A stretch of DNA of 6,404 nt from CAYJIL01 sp964370235. GTDB lineage: Bacteria; Bacteroidota; Bacteroidia; Bacteroidales; Rikenellaceae. A program made the translations under genes and the position numbers. The stretch is from positions 1 through 6,404 of the forward strand of contig CAYJIL010000114.1 in NCBI GenBank assembly GCA_964370235.1, in the 5' to 3' direction. Below, in pieces: positions 1-5,699 of this stretch. Numbering within the stretch: position 1 is the stretch's first letter; each line of letters begins with the position of its first letter. The notes beneath the pieces were generated by a model that made no database searches, was not told the origin of the DNA, and saw only the letters and a list, made by a program, of their open reading frames with translations.

Positions 1-89
1 TATTATGGTTTCGTCTTTGCGATAGATCGATTATGCGTGCTATTTTAATTATGTAGGCAGGCTTGCAATGGACAATTTATATAGTGCAC

Positions 90-122
90 AAAAAAGAGCG
101 TCCCGATTAAAGGACGCTCTTT
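90..122 (-). terminator. Intrinsic terminator of the methylmalonyl-CoA decarboxylase operon
   Basis: A perfect 11-bp stem (93-103 pairing with 112-122) encloses an 8-base loop. Read on the minus strand, the GC-rich lower arm runs straight into six T residues (95-90). It begins 21 bases past the stop codon of the beta-subunit gene, which is where a rho-independent terminator for the five-gene operon should be. Read on the plus strand, only three T residues follow the stem, so termination in that direction would be weaker. Confidence 0.9.
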
Positions 123-143
123 GCTATGTATTAAATCTCATAC

Positions 144-1307
144 TTACGTTAAGAAACCAAGTAGGATACCTGCCGCTACTGCACTACCAATAACACCGGC
201 CACGTTAGGGCCCATAGCGTGCATTAGTAGGAAGTTTGTTCTGTCATACTGAAGACCAATTTCCTGTGATACTCGTGCTGAGTCTGGCACAGCCGAAACA
301 CCCGAGTTACCAATAAGTGGATTGATCTTGTTGCCCTCTTTCAAGAATAGATTAAGGAACTTAACAAATAGTACTCCAGAGAAAGTTGCAACAACAAATG
401 ATGCAGCACCAAGTCCAAAGATACCAACACTCTTTAATGTTAGGAATGTAGTTGCTTGTGTAGATGCACCCACAGTAAGACCAATTAAGATCGTTACAAT
501 GTCGATTAGTGGACCACCTGCTGTTACCGCTAAGCGTCTTGTTACACCACTTTCTTTTAGTAGATTACCAAAGAATAGCATACCCAAAAGTGGAATACCC
601 GATGGTACCAAGAAACAAGTTAGCAATAAACCAACAATGGGGAACATTACCTTCTCAGTTTGTGATATCGCTCTAGGTGGACGCATACGGATTACACGCT
701 CTTTGCTTGTAGTTAGTAGCCTCATAATCGGAGGTTGAATAACTGGCACAAGAGCCATGTATGAGTATGCCGATATTGCAATTGCTCCCATTAAATCGGG
801 CGCAAGCTTCGATGATAAGAAGATAGCTGTTGGGCCATCTGCTCCACCAATAATTGCAATAGCACCTGCCTCTGCTGCCGAAAAACCAAATATCGACAGT
901 GCTGCCATATAAGCTGCAAAGATACCAAACTGAGCTGATGCACCTATAAGCATCAGCTTAGGGTTTGAGATCAGTGCAGAGAAATCAGTCATAGCTCCAA
1001 TACCTAGGAAAATTAGAGGTGGATATATACCCTTTAACACACCAAAATAGAGGTAGTTTAGAACCGATCCATCCTCATATATACCTATCTGAAGACCCGG
1101 GTAGAAAGGTATGTTACCAATCAAAACACCAAATCCGATAGGAATTAAGAGCATAGGCTCAAAATGCTTGACAATAGCTAAATATATTGCCGCTAGACCC
1201 AATAGAATCATGAAAATGTGTCCTAGTTCTACGTTTGCAAAACCAGTAAACTTAAAAAACTCTAGTAGGTTCTCTCCTATAAATGAAAAAAATCCTGTCT
1301 CTGCCAT
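144..1307 (-). CDS. mmdB: Na+-pumping methylmalonyl-CoA decarboxylase, beta subunit (OadB/MmdB family)
   Basis: This is the integral membrane subunit that decarboxylates carboxybiotin and couples the reaction to Na+ export across the inner membrane. The 387 residues are hydrophobic almost throughout, with about nine or ten membrane segments between residues 30 and 387. The family signature GGADGPTA lies at 154-161. D157 corresponds by spacing to the essential Asp203 of Klebsiella OadB, and Y183 to its Tyr229. The second conserved block, NPLIGNSGVSAVP, starts at N329; N329, G333 and S338 keep the spacing of Asn373, Gly377 and Ser382. The C-terminal motif NFLLMHAMGPNVAGVIGSA (358-376) is also typical. 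The gene is last in the operon, 11 bases after the biotin carrier gene. OadB proteins also serve oxaloacetate and glutaconyl-CoA decarboxylases; the methylmalonyl assignment rests on the neighbouring PccB-type carboxyltransferase and the epimerase. Length is near or slightly below the family norm, and no key residue appears missing. Confidence 0.95.
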   Translation of the reverse strand: MAETGFFSFIGENLLEFFKFTGFANVELGHIFMILLGLAAIYLAIVKHFEPMLLIPIGFGVLIGNIPFYPGLQIGIYEDGSVLNYLYFGVLKGIYPPLIFLGIGAMTDFSALISNPKLMLIGASAQFGIFAAYMAALSIFGFSAAEAGAIAIIGGADGPTAIFLSSKLAPDLMGAIAISAYSYMALVPVIQPPIMRLLTTSKERVIRMRPPRAISQTEKVMFPIVGLLLTCFLVPSGIPLLGMLFFGNLLKESGVTRRLAVTAGGPLIDIVTILIGLTVGASTQATTFLTLKSVGIFGLGAASFVVATFSGVLFVKFLNLFLKEGNKINPLIGNSGVSAVPDSARVSQEIGLQYDRTNFLLMHAMGPNVAGVIGSAVAAGILLGFLT

Positions 1308-1318
1308 AGTAATATCGA

Positions 1319-1762
1319 TTAACCTATTGTGATTAGTACATCTCCCTCAAGAACAGAGTCGCCTTTGCCCGCAGGTATAGATTGTACAACACCAGCACGG
1401 TCGCTTTCGATATTGTTCTCCATCTTCATAGCCTCAAGCACCATTAGCTTTTGACCAACTGTTACAGTGTCACCCACGTTAACTAGTACATCTAGTACTA
1501 CACCCGGAAGTGGACTGTTAATTGCACCTGCGCCACCAGCTGCTGCTGGTCTTGGTGCTGCTGCCGGAGCAGCTGCCACTGGAGCTGGAGCAGCAACAGT
1601 GTGCTTAGCACTAGGAGCCTTGAAAGCTGGAGCTGCTGCACCACCCTCAACACCTACGCTATATGAAACACCGTTAACTGCCACAGTTGCGTGCGAGTTA
1701 TCGATGCTCTTAATCTCAACAGCATAATCTTTGCCGTTGATTTTTAGATTGTAGTTTTTCAT
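1319..1762 (-). CDS. Biotin carboxyl carrier subunit of methylmalonyl-CoA decarboxylase
   Basis: This small soluble protein carries the covalently bound biotin that shuttles the carboxyl group from the carboxyltransferase to the membrane beta subunit. The C-terminal biotinyl/lipoyl domain covers about residues 80-147 and holds the canonical EAMKMEN motif, with K113 as the predicted biotinylated lysine. The domain starts with the usual SPLPGVV segment (83-89). Residues about 42-80 form a very Ala/Pro-rich flexible linker, typical of swinging-arm carriers. The N-terminal segment (1-38) looks like a short beta-rich piece (LKINGKDYAVEI) common in Bacteroidota and clostridial versions. The start is the first ATG after an A/T-rich leader, with no Shine-Dalgarno. 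It sits between the small membrane subunit gene (39-base gap) and the beta subunit gene (11-base gap). It corresponds to MmdC of Veillonella; subunit letters vary between organisms, so no symbol is given. Confidence 0.93.
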   Translation of the reverse strand: MKNYNLKINGKDYAVEIKSIDNSHATVAVNGVSYSVGVEGGAAAPAFKAPSAKHTVAAPAPVAAAPAAAPRPAAAGGAGAINSPLPGVVLDVLVNVGDTVTVGQKLMVLEAMKMENNIESDRAGVVQSIPAGKGDSVLEGDVLITIG

Positions 1763-1801
1763 CTATCTAAAACTTTTATTTTTCAACAATTCCTACTAGG
1801 A

Positions 1802-2224
1802 TTAACGCTTCTTTTGTGGAAGCTTTCTAAGAGAGTAAATCTTAGAATTCCATGGTGAGTATGCCTTGGCAGTTGAGCCTCTAGTTAACCTTGCGCCACT
1901 AAAATTTTTCTCTTGTTGATACAGAGCTATAGCCGTAGCAATAGCACATGCAACATCATCCATATTGTCACTCTTAGGCATAGCGGCAGCAGCCGAAGCT
2001 GCTGCGTCGCTTTTTTGTTTGCTGTTAACAAAGCCTTTACCCAAGAATTTGAATATTAGATAGAGAACAATAAGAGCAAGGAATACTACGCTCATAGCCG
2101 TAAGTGCCATACCCATACCGCTTGGGTCTTGCTCAGCCACCTTCTCTGCATTAGATGTAGCGAATGCTACGCCCGAAGAAAGGGTAAGCGAGACTAAAGC
2201 TATACTTTTCAATATCTTATTCAT
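1802..2224 (-). CDS. Small membrane subunit, OadG-like (gamma/delta type) of the decarboxylase pump
   Basis: The 140-residue protein probably anchors the soluble carboxyltransferase and biotin carrier to the membrane beta subunit, as OadG-type subunits do. Residues 1-23 resemble a signal peptide: basic start, hydrophobic core (SIALVSLTLSSGVAFA) and a possible AFA cleavage site. A clear membrane helix follows at about 37-62 (GMGMALTAMSVVFLALIVLYLIFKFLG), the characteristic OadG segment. An Ala/Lys/Ser linker comes next, then a conserved-looking tail with DDVACAIATAIALYQQE (79-95) and a basic C-terminus (SPWNSKIYSLRKLPQKKR). Primary sequence is weakly conserved in this family, so the call rests on the single helix, the size and above all the position between mmdA and the biotin carrier gene. 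It starts 13 bases after mmdA stops, which points to translation from the same mRNA. Veillonella calls the comparable subunit MmdD. Confidence 0.8.
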   Translation of the reverse strand: MNKILKSIALVSLTLSSGVAFATSNAEKVAEQDPSGMGMALTAMSVVFLALIVLYLIFKFLGKGFVNSKQKSDAAASAAAAMPKSDNMDDVACAIATAIALYQQEKNFSGARLTRGSTAKAYSPWNSKIYSLRKLPQKKR

Positions 2225-2237
2225 CAGAAATAATTCT

Positions 2238-3800
2238 TTACAATGGAATATTAGAGTGCTTCTTAGCAGGATTCTCTAGCTTCTTAGTTGCTAGCTGCTG
2301 AAGTGCACGAATGATACGGAAACGTGTGTTCTTAGGGATGATAACATCATCAATGTAGCCATACTTAGCTGCATTGTATGGGTTAGCAAACGCCTCACGA
2401 TACTCGTTCTCTTTCTCTGCAATGAACTTCGTTCTCTCTGCCGCATCTTCGATAGACTTAAGCTCCTTAGCATAAAGTACCTCGATAGCACCACTTGGAC
2501 CCATTACTGCAATCTCGCCAGTTGGCCATGAGTAGTTGATGTCACCACGTAGGTGCTTAGAGCTCATTACACAGTATGCACCACCATAAGACTTACGTAG
2601 GATAACTGTAACCTTAGGAACAGTAGCCTCACCATAAGCAAACAGAAGCTTAGCACCGTGAATGATGATACCACCGTACTCTTGAGCTGTACCAGGAAGG
2701 AAACCAGGAACGTCAACTAGAGTAACGATTGGAATGTTGAAAGCGTCACAGAAACGGATGAAACGAGCCGCTTTACGAGATGCGTTAATATCTAGTACAC
2801 CAGCAAGGTACTTAGGCTGGTTAGCAATGATACCAACACTTTGACCGTTGAAACGAGCAAAACAAGTGATAATGTTAGGAGCATAAGCCTTTTGAGACTC
2901 TAGGAACTCACCATTATCAACGATTGCACGAATAACGTCACAAACATCATAAGGCTTGTTTGGATTATCTGGGATAATTTCGTTAAGTGCCTCCTCAAGA
3001 CGGTCGATGCTATCTTGTGTATCTAGCAATGGAGCCTCCTCTAGGTTGTTTGATGGCATGTAGCTAAGTAGGTTACGAATAAGGCTCATACCTTCGTTCT
3101 CGTCCTCTACAACAAAGTGTGCTACACCACTCTTAGTAGAGTGAATTGAAGAACCACCAAGCTGCTCTTGAGTAACAGTTTCGCCAGTAACAGTCTTAAC
3201 AACCTTAGGACCAGTTACGAACATGTAGCTAGTACCCTTGCTCATGATGATAAAGTCTGTTAGAGCTGGAGAGTAAACCGCACCACCTGCACAAGGACCA
3301 AAGATAGCCGAGATCTGTGGAATTACACCCGATGCAAGGATGTTACGCTGGAAAATCTCTGTATAACCCGAAAGTGCGTTTACACCCTCTTGGATACGTG
3401 CACCACCCGAATCGTTAATACCGATAACTGGAGCACCCATCTTCATAGCCATATCCATTACCTTACAAATCTTAGCAGCCATAGTCTCCGAAAGAGAACC
3501 ACCAAATACTGTAAAGTCTTGAGCAAATAGGTATACAAGACGACCCTCAATAGTACCGTAACCAGTAACTACACCGTCACCACTATATGACTCCTTTTCG
3601 ATGCCAAAGTTTGTACAGCGGTGCTTTACAAACATATCGAACTCCTCGAAAGAGCCCTCATCTAGTAGCATTTCGATTCTCTCGCGAGCAGTAAGCTTGC
3701 CCTTTGCGTGCTGTGAATCAATACGTTTTTGACCACCACCTAGCATGGTAGCCTCTCTCATTGAGGATAACTGTTGATTTTTTTCTGAATTTACACTCAT
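2238..3800 (-). CDS. mmdA: Methylmalonyl-CoA decarboxylase, carboxyltransferase (alpha) subunit
   Basis: This cytoplasmic, crotonase-fold enzyme transfers the carboxyl group of (S)-methylmalonyl-CoA to protein-bound biotin, releasing propionyl-CoA. The 520 residues match the full PccB/MmdA/12S-transcarboxylase family length. The N-terminal half has KGKLTARERIEMLLD (33-47), DSGGARIQEGV (130-140) and the first oxyanion-hole motif AGGA (171-174) within FGPCAGGAVYSPALTDF. The C-terminal half has PGFLPGTAQEYGGIIIHGAKLL (365-386), the second oxyanion-hole motif GGA (406-408) and WPTGEIAVMGPSGAIEVL (425-442). Residue C410 sits where propionyl-CoA carboxylases usually have Asp (GGAYDVM). The start is the ATG after a run of six A on the coding strand, 20 bases after mce stops. 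Propionyl-CoA carboxylase beta is the close alternative, but the OadB and OadG partners and the absence of a biotin carboxylase gene favour the decarboxylase pump. Confidence 0.93.
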   Translation of the reverse strand: MSVNSEKNQQLSSMREATMLGGGQKRIDSQHAKGKLTARERIEMLLDEGSFEEFDMFVKHRCTNFGIEKESYSGDGVVTGYGTIEGRLVYLFAQDFTVFGGSLSETMAAKICKVMDMAMKMGAPVIGINDSGGARIQEGVNALSGYTEIFQRNILASGVIPQISAIFGPCAGGAVYSPALTDFIIMSKGTSYMFVTGPKVVKTVTGETVTQEQLGGSSIHSTKSGVAHFVVEDENEGMSLIRNLLSYMPSNNLEEAPLLDTQDSIDRLEEALNEIIPDNPNKPYDVCDVIRAIVDNGEFLESQKAYAPNIITCFARFNGQSVGIIANQPKYLAGVLDINASRKAARFIRFCDAFNIPIVTLVDVPGFLPGTAQEYGGIIIHGAKLLFAYGEATVPKVTVILRKSYGGAYCVMSSKHLRGDINYSWPTGEIAVMGPSGAIEVLYAKELKSIEDAAERTKFIAEKENEYREAFANPYNAAKYGYIDDVIIPKNTRFRIIRALQQLATKKLENPAKKHSNIPL

Positions 3801-3820
3801 TTTTTTAAATATTATATTTA

Positions 3821-4231
3821 CTACTTATTTTTATCTTCGCAAAGTTCTGTTAGAACACCCATTGTGCTTTTTGGGTGAAGGAAAGCGATCGAAAGACCCT
3901 CGGCACCCATTCTTGGAGCCTTGTCGATAAGTTGAACGCCTTTAGCTTCTGCGTGCTCTAGTGCACCCTCTAGGCCATTTACTGCAAATGCAACGTGGTG
4001 TACACCTTCGCCTTTTTTCTCAATAAATTTGCCAACAGCACCGTTTGGATCAGTGCTCTCAAGAAGCTCAATTTTTGTTTGACCTACCATGAAAAAAGCG
4101 GTCTTAACCTTTTGCTCTTCAACCTCTTCGATGTTGTAGCATTTTAGGCCAAGTACCTCTTCCCAGTATGGGATTGCTGTCTCTAGTGACTTAACTGCAA
4201 TACCAATGTGTTCGATGTGAGTAACGTTCAT
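3821..4231 (-). CDS. mce: Methylmalonyl-CoA epimerase
   Basis: This soluble enzyme of the vicinal-oxygen-chelate (glyoxalase) fold interconverts (R)- and (S)-methylmalonyl-CoA, linking the B12-dependent mutase product to the decarboxylase. The 136 residues hold two beta-alpha-beta-beta-beta modules: module one starts HIEHIGIAVKSLE (5-17) and module two GVHHVAFAVNGLE (76-88). Likely metal ligands are H8, E55 (in KIELLE), H79 and E129 (in GVLTELCE), inferred from the repeat alignment and family pattern. The conserved block FLHPKSTMGVLTEL (117-130) is characteristic of this epimerase rather than of other glyoxalase-like proteins. It is the promoter-proximal gene of the operon, with an untranslated leader of about 75 bases and a TAG stop 20 bases before mmdA. 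Operon position beside mmdA supports the function strongly. Confidence 0.95.
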   Translation of the reverse strand: MNVTHIEHIGIAVKSLETAIPYWEEVLGLKCYNIEEVEEQKVKTAFFMVGQTKIELLESTDPNGAVGKFIEKKGEGVHHVAFAVNGLEGALEHAEAKGVQLIDKAPRMGAEGLSIAFLHPKSTMGVLTELCEDKNK

Positions 4232-4262
4232 AATATCTATTTTTAGTTTAACATATTAATAA

Positions 4263-4286
4263 TCATATCAATGGTTGCAGATATGA
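4263..4286. repeat. 7-bp inverted repeat in the mce leader
   Basis: TCATATC at 4263-4269 and GATATGA at 4280-4286 are perfect inverted copies separated by 10 bases. The dyad lies about 20-45 bases into the predicted leader of the mce mRNA. It could be a weak RNA hairpin or a protein-binding dyad; the stem has only two G-C pairs and could be chance in such AT-rich DNA. Confidence 0.35.
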
Positions 4287-4312
4287 CTATTTCATACCTA
4301 CAAACTACACTA

Positions 4313-4343
4313 CAAAGTTATAATTTATATTTCGATACGAAAT
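4313..4343 (-). promoter_or_regulatory. Candidate promoter of the mce-mmd operon, Bacteroidota type
   Basis: On the minus strand 4320-4313 reads TAACTTTG, an exact match to the Bacteroidota -7 consensus TAnnTTTG. About 17-18 bases upstream lies TTTCG (4342-4338), an imperfect -33 element at slightly short spacing. Transcription would start near 4305-4308, giving a leader of about 75 bases before the mce ATG. No other TAnnTTTG match lies closer to the gene on this strand. Confidence 0.6.
4329..4343. promoter_or_regulatory. Perfect 15-bp palindrome over the -33 region, possible operator
   Basis: ATTTCG, three spacer bases (ATA) and CGAAAT form a perfect inverted repeat with 6-bp arms. It covers the -33 position of the operon promoter, where a bound dimeric regulator would block or alter RNA polymerase binding. 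No regulator gene lies in the window and no second copy was seen, so function is inferred only from symmetry and position. Confidence 0.35.
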
Positions 4344-4354
4344 TATTATGGCAC

Positions 4355-4372
4355 TTTTTTTTCGTTTTTTTT
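4355..4372 (-). promoter_or_regulatory. Two phased A8 tracts upstream of the operon promoter (UP-like)
   Basis: The plus strand has eight T, then CG, then eight T, so the minus strand reads A8-CG-A8. The tracts repeat every 10 bp, one helical turn, and lie roughly 50-65 bases upstream of the inferred start site. Such placement suggests a bent or UP-type element that strengthens the promoter; this is inference from the sequence. Confidence 0.45.
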
Positions 4373-4456
4373 ACATTTTGTCAAATTCTCGTCATCTTAT
4401 AATTTACTTTAAAACTAAGACTTATACTGCCAAAAGTTGATAAAATTGAATATGAT

Positions 4457-4487
4457 TTTAGAATTTTAAAAAGAAAATATATCTTTG
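4457..4487 (+). promoter_or_regulatory. Candidate promoter of the ROK kinase-rfbC unit
   Basis: 4480-4487 reads TATCTTTG, an exact TAnnTTTG -7 box. The -33 element is poor: the best candidate is TTTAG at 4457-4461, 18 bases upstream. The predicted start site near 4492-4495 leaves a leader of about 87 bases before the ATG at 4581. It is the only full -7 match I found on this strand between 4232 and 4580. Confidence 0.5.
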
Positions 4488-4513
4488 CAATTGAAAATTT
4501 AAAATTAATAGGC

Positions 4514-4545
4514 TTTTTCACTCGCTTTGGCGTGATTTTTCACTC
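4514..4545 (+). repeat. 10-base direct repeat in the ROK kinase leader
   Basis: TTTTTCACTC occurs at 4514-4523 and again at 4536-4545, a period of 22 bases or about two helical turns. Both copies lie between the predicted start site and the start codon. A GTGAA at 4558-4562 could pair with the TTCAC of the second copy. A regulatory role is possible but unsupported beyond this arrangement. Confidence 0.4.
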
Positions 4546-4580
4546 AGTAATTAGTTGGTGAATGGTAATAACAAAAATTT

Positions 4581-5675
4581 ATGTACAGCAACGATAAACG
4601 CATTGTAATGACCTTAGATGCGGGGGGAACAAACTTGGTATTCTCAGCAATGCAATCTAACAAAGAGATAACAAAACCTGTTTCGATTCCAACAACTCCT
4701 GACAACCTAGAGTTATGCCTAGGTTCTTTAAGAGAAGGTTTTTCCAAAATAATTGAATCAATTGACGAGGCTCCATCGGCCATCTCATTTGCATTCCCTG
4801 GTCCTGCTGACTACAAAAATGGTATTATTGGCGATTTACCAAACTTCCCTGCCTTTAGAGGTGGCGTAGCACTTGGTGCTTACCTAGAAGAGGTTTTTAA
4901 TATTCCCGTATATATTAACAACGACGGTAGCCTTTATGCCTATGGCGAGGCGATAGGTGGTTTCTTACCACACATTAATAATGAGCTAGCAAGCTCGGGC
5001 AGTAAGCGCAAATATTCAAATCTACTAGGCTTTACTTTTGGCACGGGTTTTGGGTGTGGAATCTCAATCAATGGCGAACTTTTCAAGGGCGATAACGATT
5101 GTAGTGGCGAGATATGGCGCACTCCAAACGTAATGGCAGATGGTATGATTGCCGAGGAGGGTGTAAGTATTCGTTCTATTGTAAGAAACTACAAAGCATA
5201 CAGTGGCAAAGATGCACAAACTCCAAAGGATGTGTATGACATTGCCGAGGGTACTGCTCCGGGTGATTCAGATGCTGCAAAGAGAGCTTTTGCTCACTTT
5301 GGTAAAAGTGCGGGCTACTCTATTGCTACTTCAATTAACTTTATGGATGCTCCAGTAGTTATTGGTGGTGGTTTATCAAAGGCACACAAATACTTTATGC
5401 CAGCACTTATCGAGGAGTTAAACTCGACACTTAACATGGCAAATGGTTGTTGTGTGAGAAGAGTTGCTGCCGAAATTTTCGACCTTTCGTGCCCTGTACA
5501 AATGCAAGAGTTTACAAAAGATAGTTCTGTTGAAATTCCTGTTGTGGGAACCAACAAGACAGTTAGCTATGATGCTACCAAGAAAGTAGGTATTGCAATA
5601 TCTACCATTGGAGCTAGCGAGGCAATTGCAGTTGGTGCATACGCCTTTGCACTTCATATGCTAGACAAAAATTAG
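4581..5675 (+). CDS. ROK-family sugar kinase (glucokinase-like), zinc motif absent
   Basis: This is a cytoplasmic ATP-dependent hexose kinase of the ROK branch of the actin-like ATPase fold. The phosphate-binding motif is DAGGTN (13-18). FPGPADYKNG lies at 72-81, and INNDGSLYAYGE (112-123) carries the likely catalytic base D115. The second phosphate motif is FTFGTGFGCG (151-160) and the adenosine motif VVIGGGLSKA (259-268). The C-terminus GASEAIAVGAYAFAL (344-358) fits the family's closing helix. The usual zinc signature (GH followed by CxCGxxGCxE) is missing: GEIWR (176-180) stands where GEIGH is expected, with E177 kept as a probable sugar ligand. At 364 residues it is longer than typical 300-320-residue glucokinases, the excess including about 286-340. 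The ATG follows an A/T-rich leader; the upstream ATG at 4562 is out of frame. The substrate (glucose, mannose, N-acetylhexosamine or other) cannot be set from sequence. It shares a transcript with rfbC, 24 bases downstream. Confidence 0.87.
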   Translation: MYSNDKRIVMTLDAGGTNLVFSAMQSNKEITKPVSIPTTPDNLELCLGSLREGFSKIIESIDEAPSAISFAFPGPADYKNGIIGDLPNFPAFRGGVALGAYLEEVFNIPVYINNDGSLYAYGEAIGGFLPHINNELASSGSKRKYSNLLGFTFGTGFGCGISINGELFKGDNDCSGEIWRTPNVMADGMIAEEGVSIRSIVRNYKAYSGKDAQTPKDVYDIAEGTAPGDSDAAKRAFAHFGKSAGYSIATSINFMDAPVVIGGGLSKAHKYFMPALIEELNSTLNMANGCCVRRVAAEIFDLSCPVQMQEFTKDSSVEIPVVGTNKTVSYDATKKVGIAISTIGASEAIAVGAYAFALHMLDKN

Positions 5676-5699
5676 TAATCTATACAACAACTATATCTA

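Larger units (their letters stand above)
4232..4580. other. AT-rich divergent intergenic region between mce and the ROK kinase gene
   Basis: These 349 bases hold no convincing coding region and are strongly AT-rich. From left to right they contain the mce leader with a 7-bp dyad (4263-4286), the minus-strand promoter (4313-4343), two T8 runs (4355-4372), a featureless AT-rich stretch (about 4373-4455), the plus-strand promoter (about 4457-4487) and the kinase leader with a 10-base direct repeat (4514-4545). I see no structured RNA or riboswitch that I recognise. Confidence 0.8.

Noticed and set aside
1..56. Possible 3' end of a plus-strand gene entering from the left edge
   Set aside because: Two plus-strand frames are open for 15 to 17 codons before stopping at 46-48 and 54-56. 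This is expected by chance and neither peptide is recognisable.
322..738. Plus-strand 138-codon open frame opposite mmdB
   Set aside because: It lies wholly inside a strongly conserved membrane protein gene on the other strand, and its translation shows no domain or family pattern.
1467..1727. Plus-strand 86-codon open frame rich in Ala, Thr and Pro opposite the biotin carrier gene
   Set aside because: It is the antisense shadow of the Ala/Pro linker, whose GC-rich codons lack stops on the other strand. The minus-strand frame carries the unmistakable biotin motif.
4373..4455. AT-rich stretch examined for a small RNA or a peptide gene
   Set aside because: It has no stable GC-rich stem, no terminator-like structure and no open frame of useful length. 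It reads as spacer between the two promoters.
4519..4534. Hairpin around CACTCGCTTTGGCGTG in the kinase leader
   Set aside because: Only three consecutive base pairs form (CGC with GCG) and the flanking bases mismatch, so it is too weak to be a terminator or a riboswitch element.
4562..4580. Upstream ATG at 4562 as an alternative start of the ROK kinase
   Set aside because: It is 19 bases before the chosen ATG and in a different frame. The ATG at 4581 places the DAGGTN motif at residues 13-18, as expected for the family.
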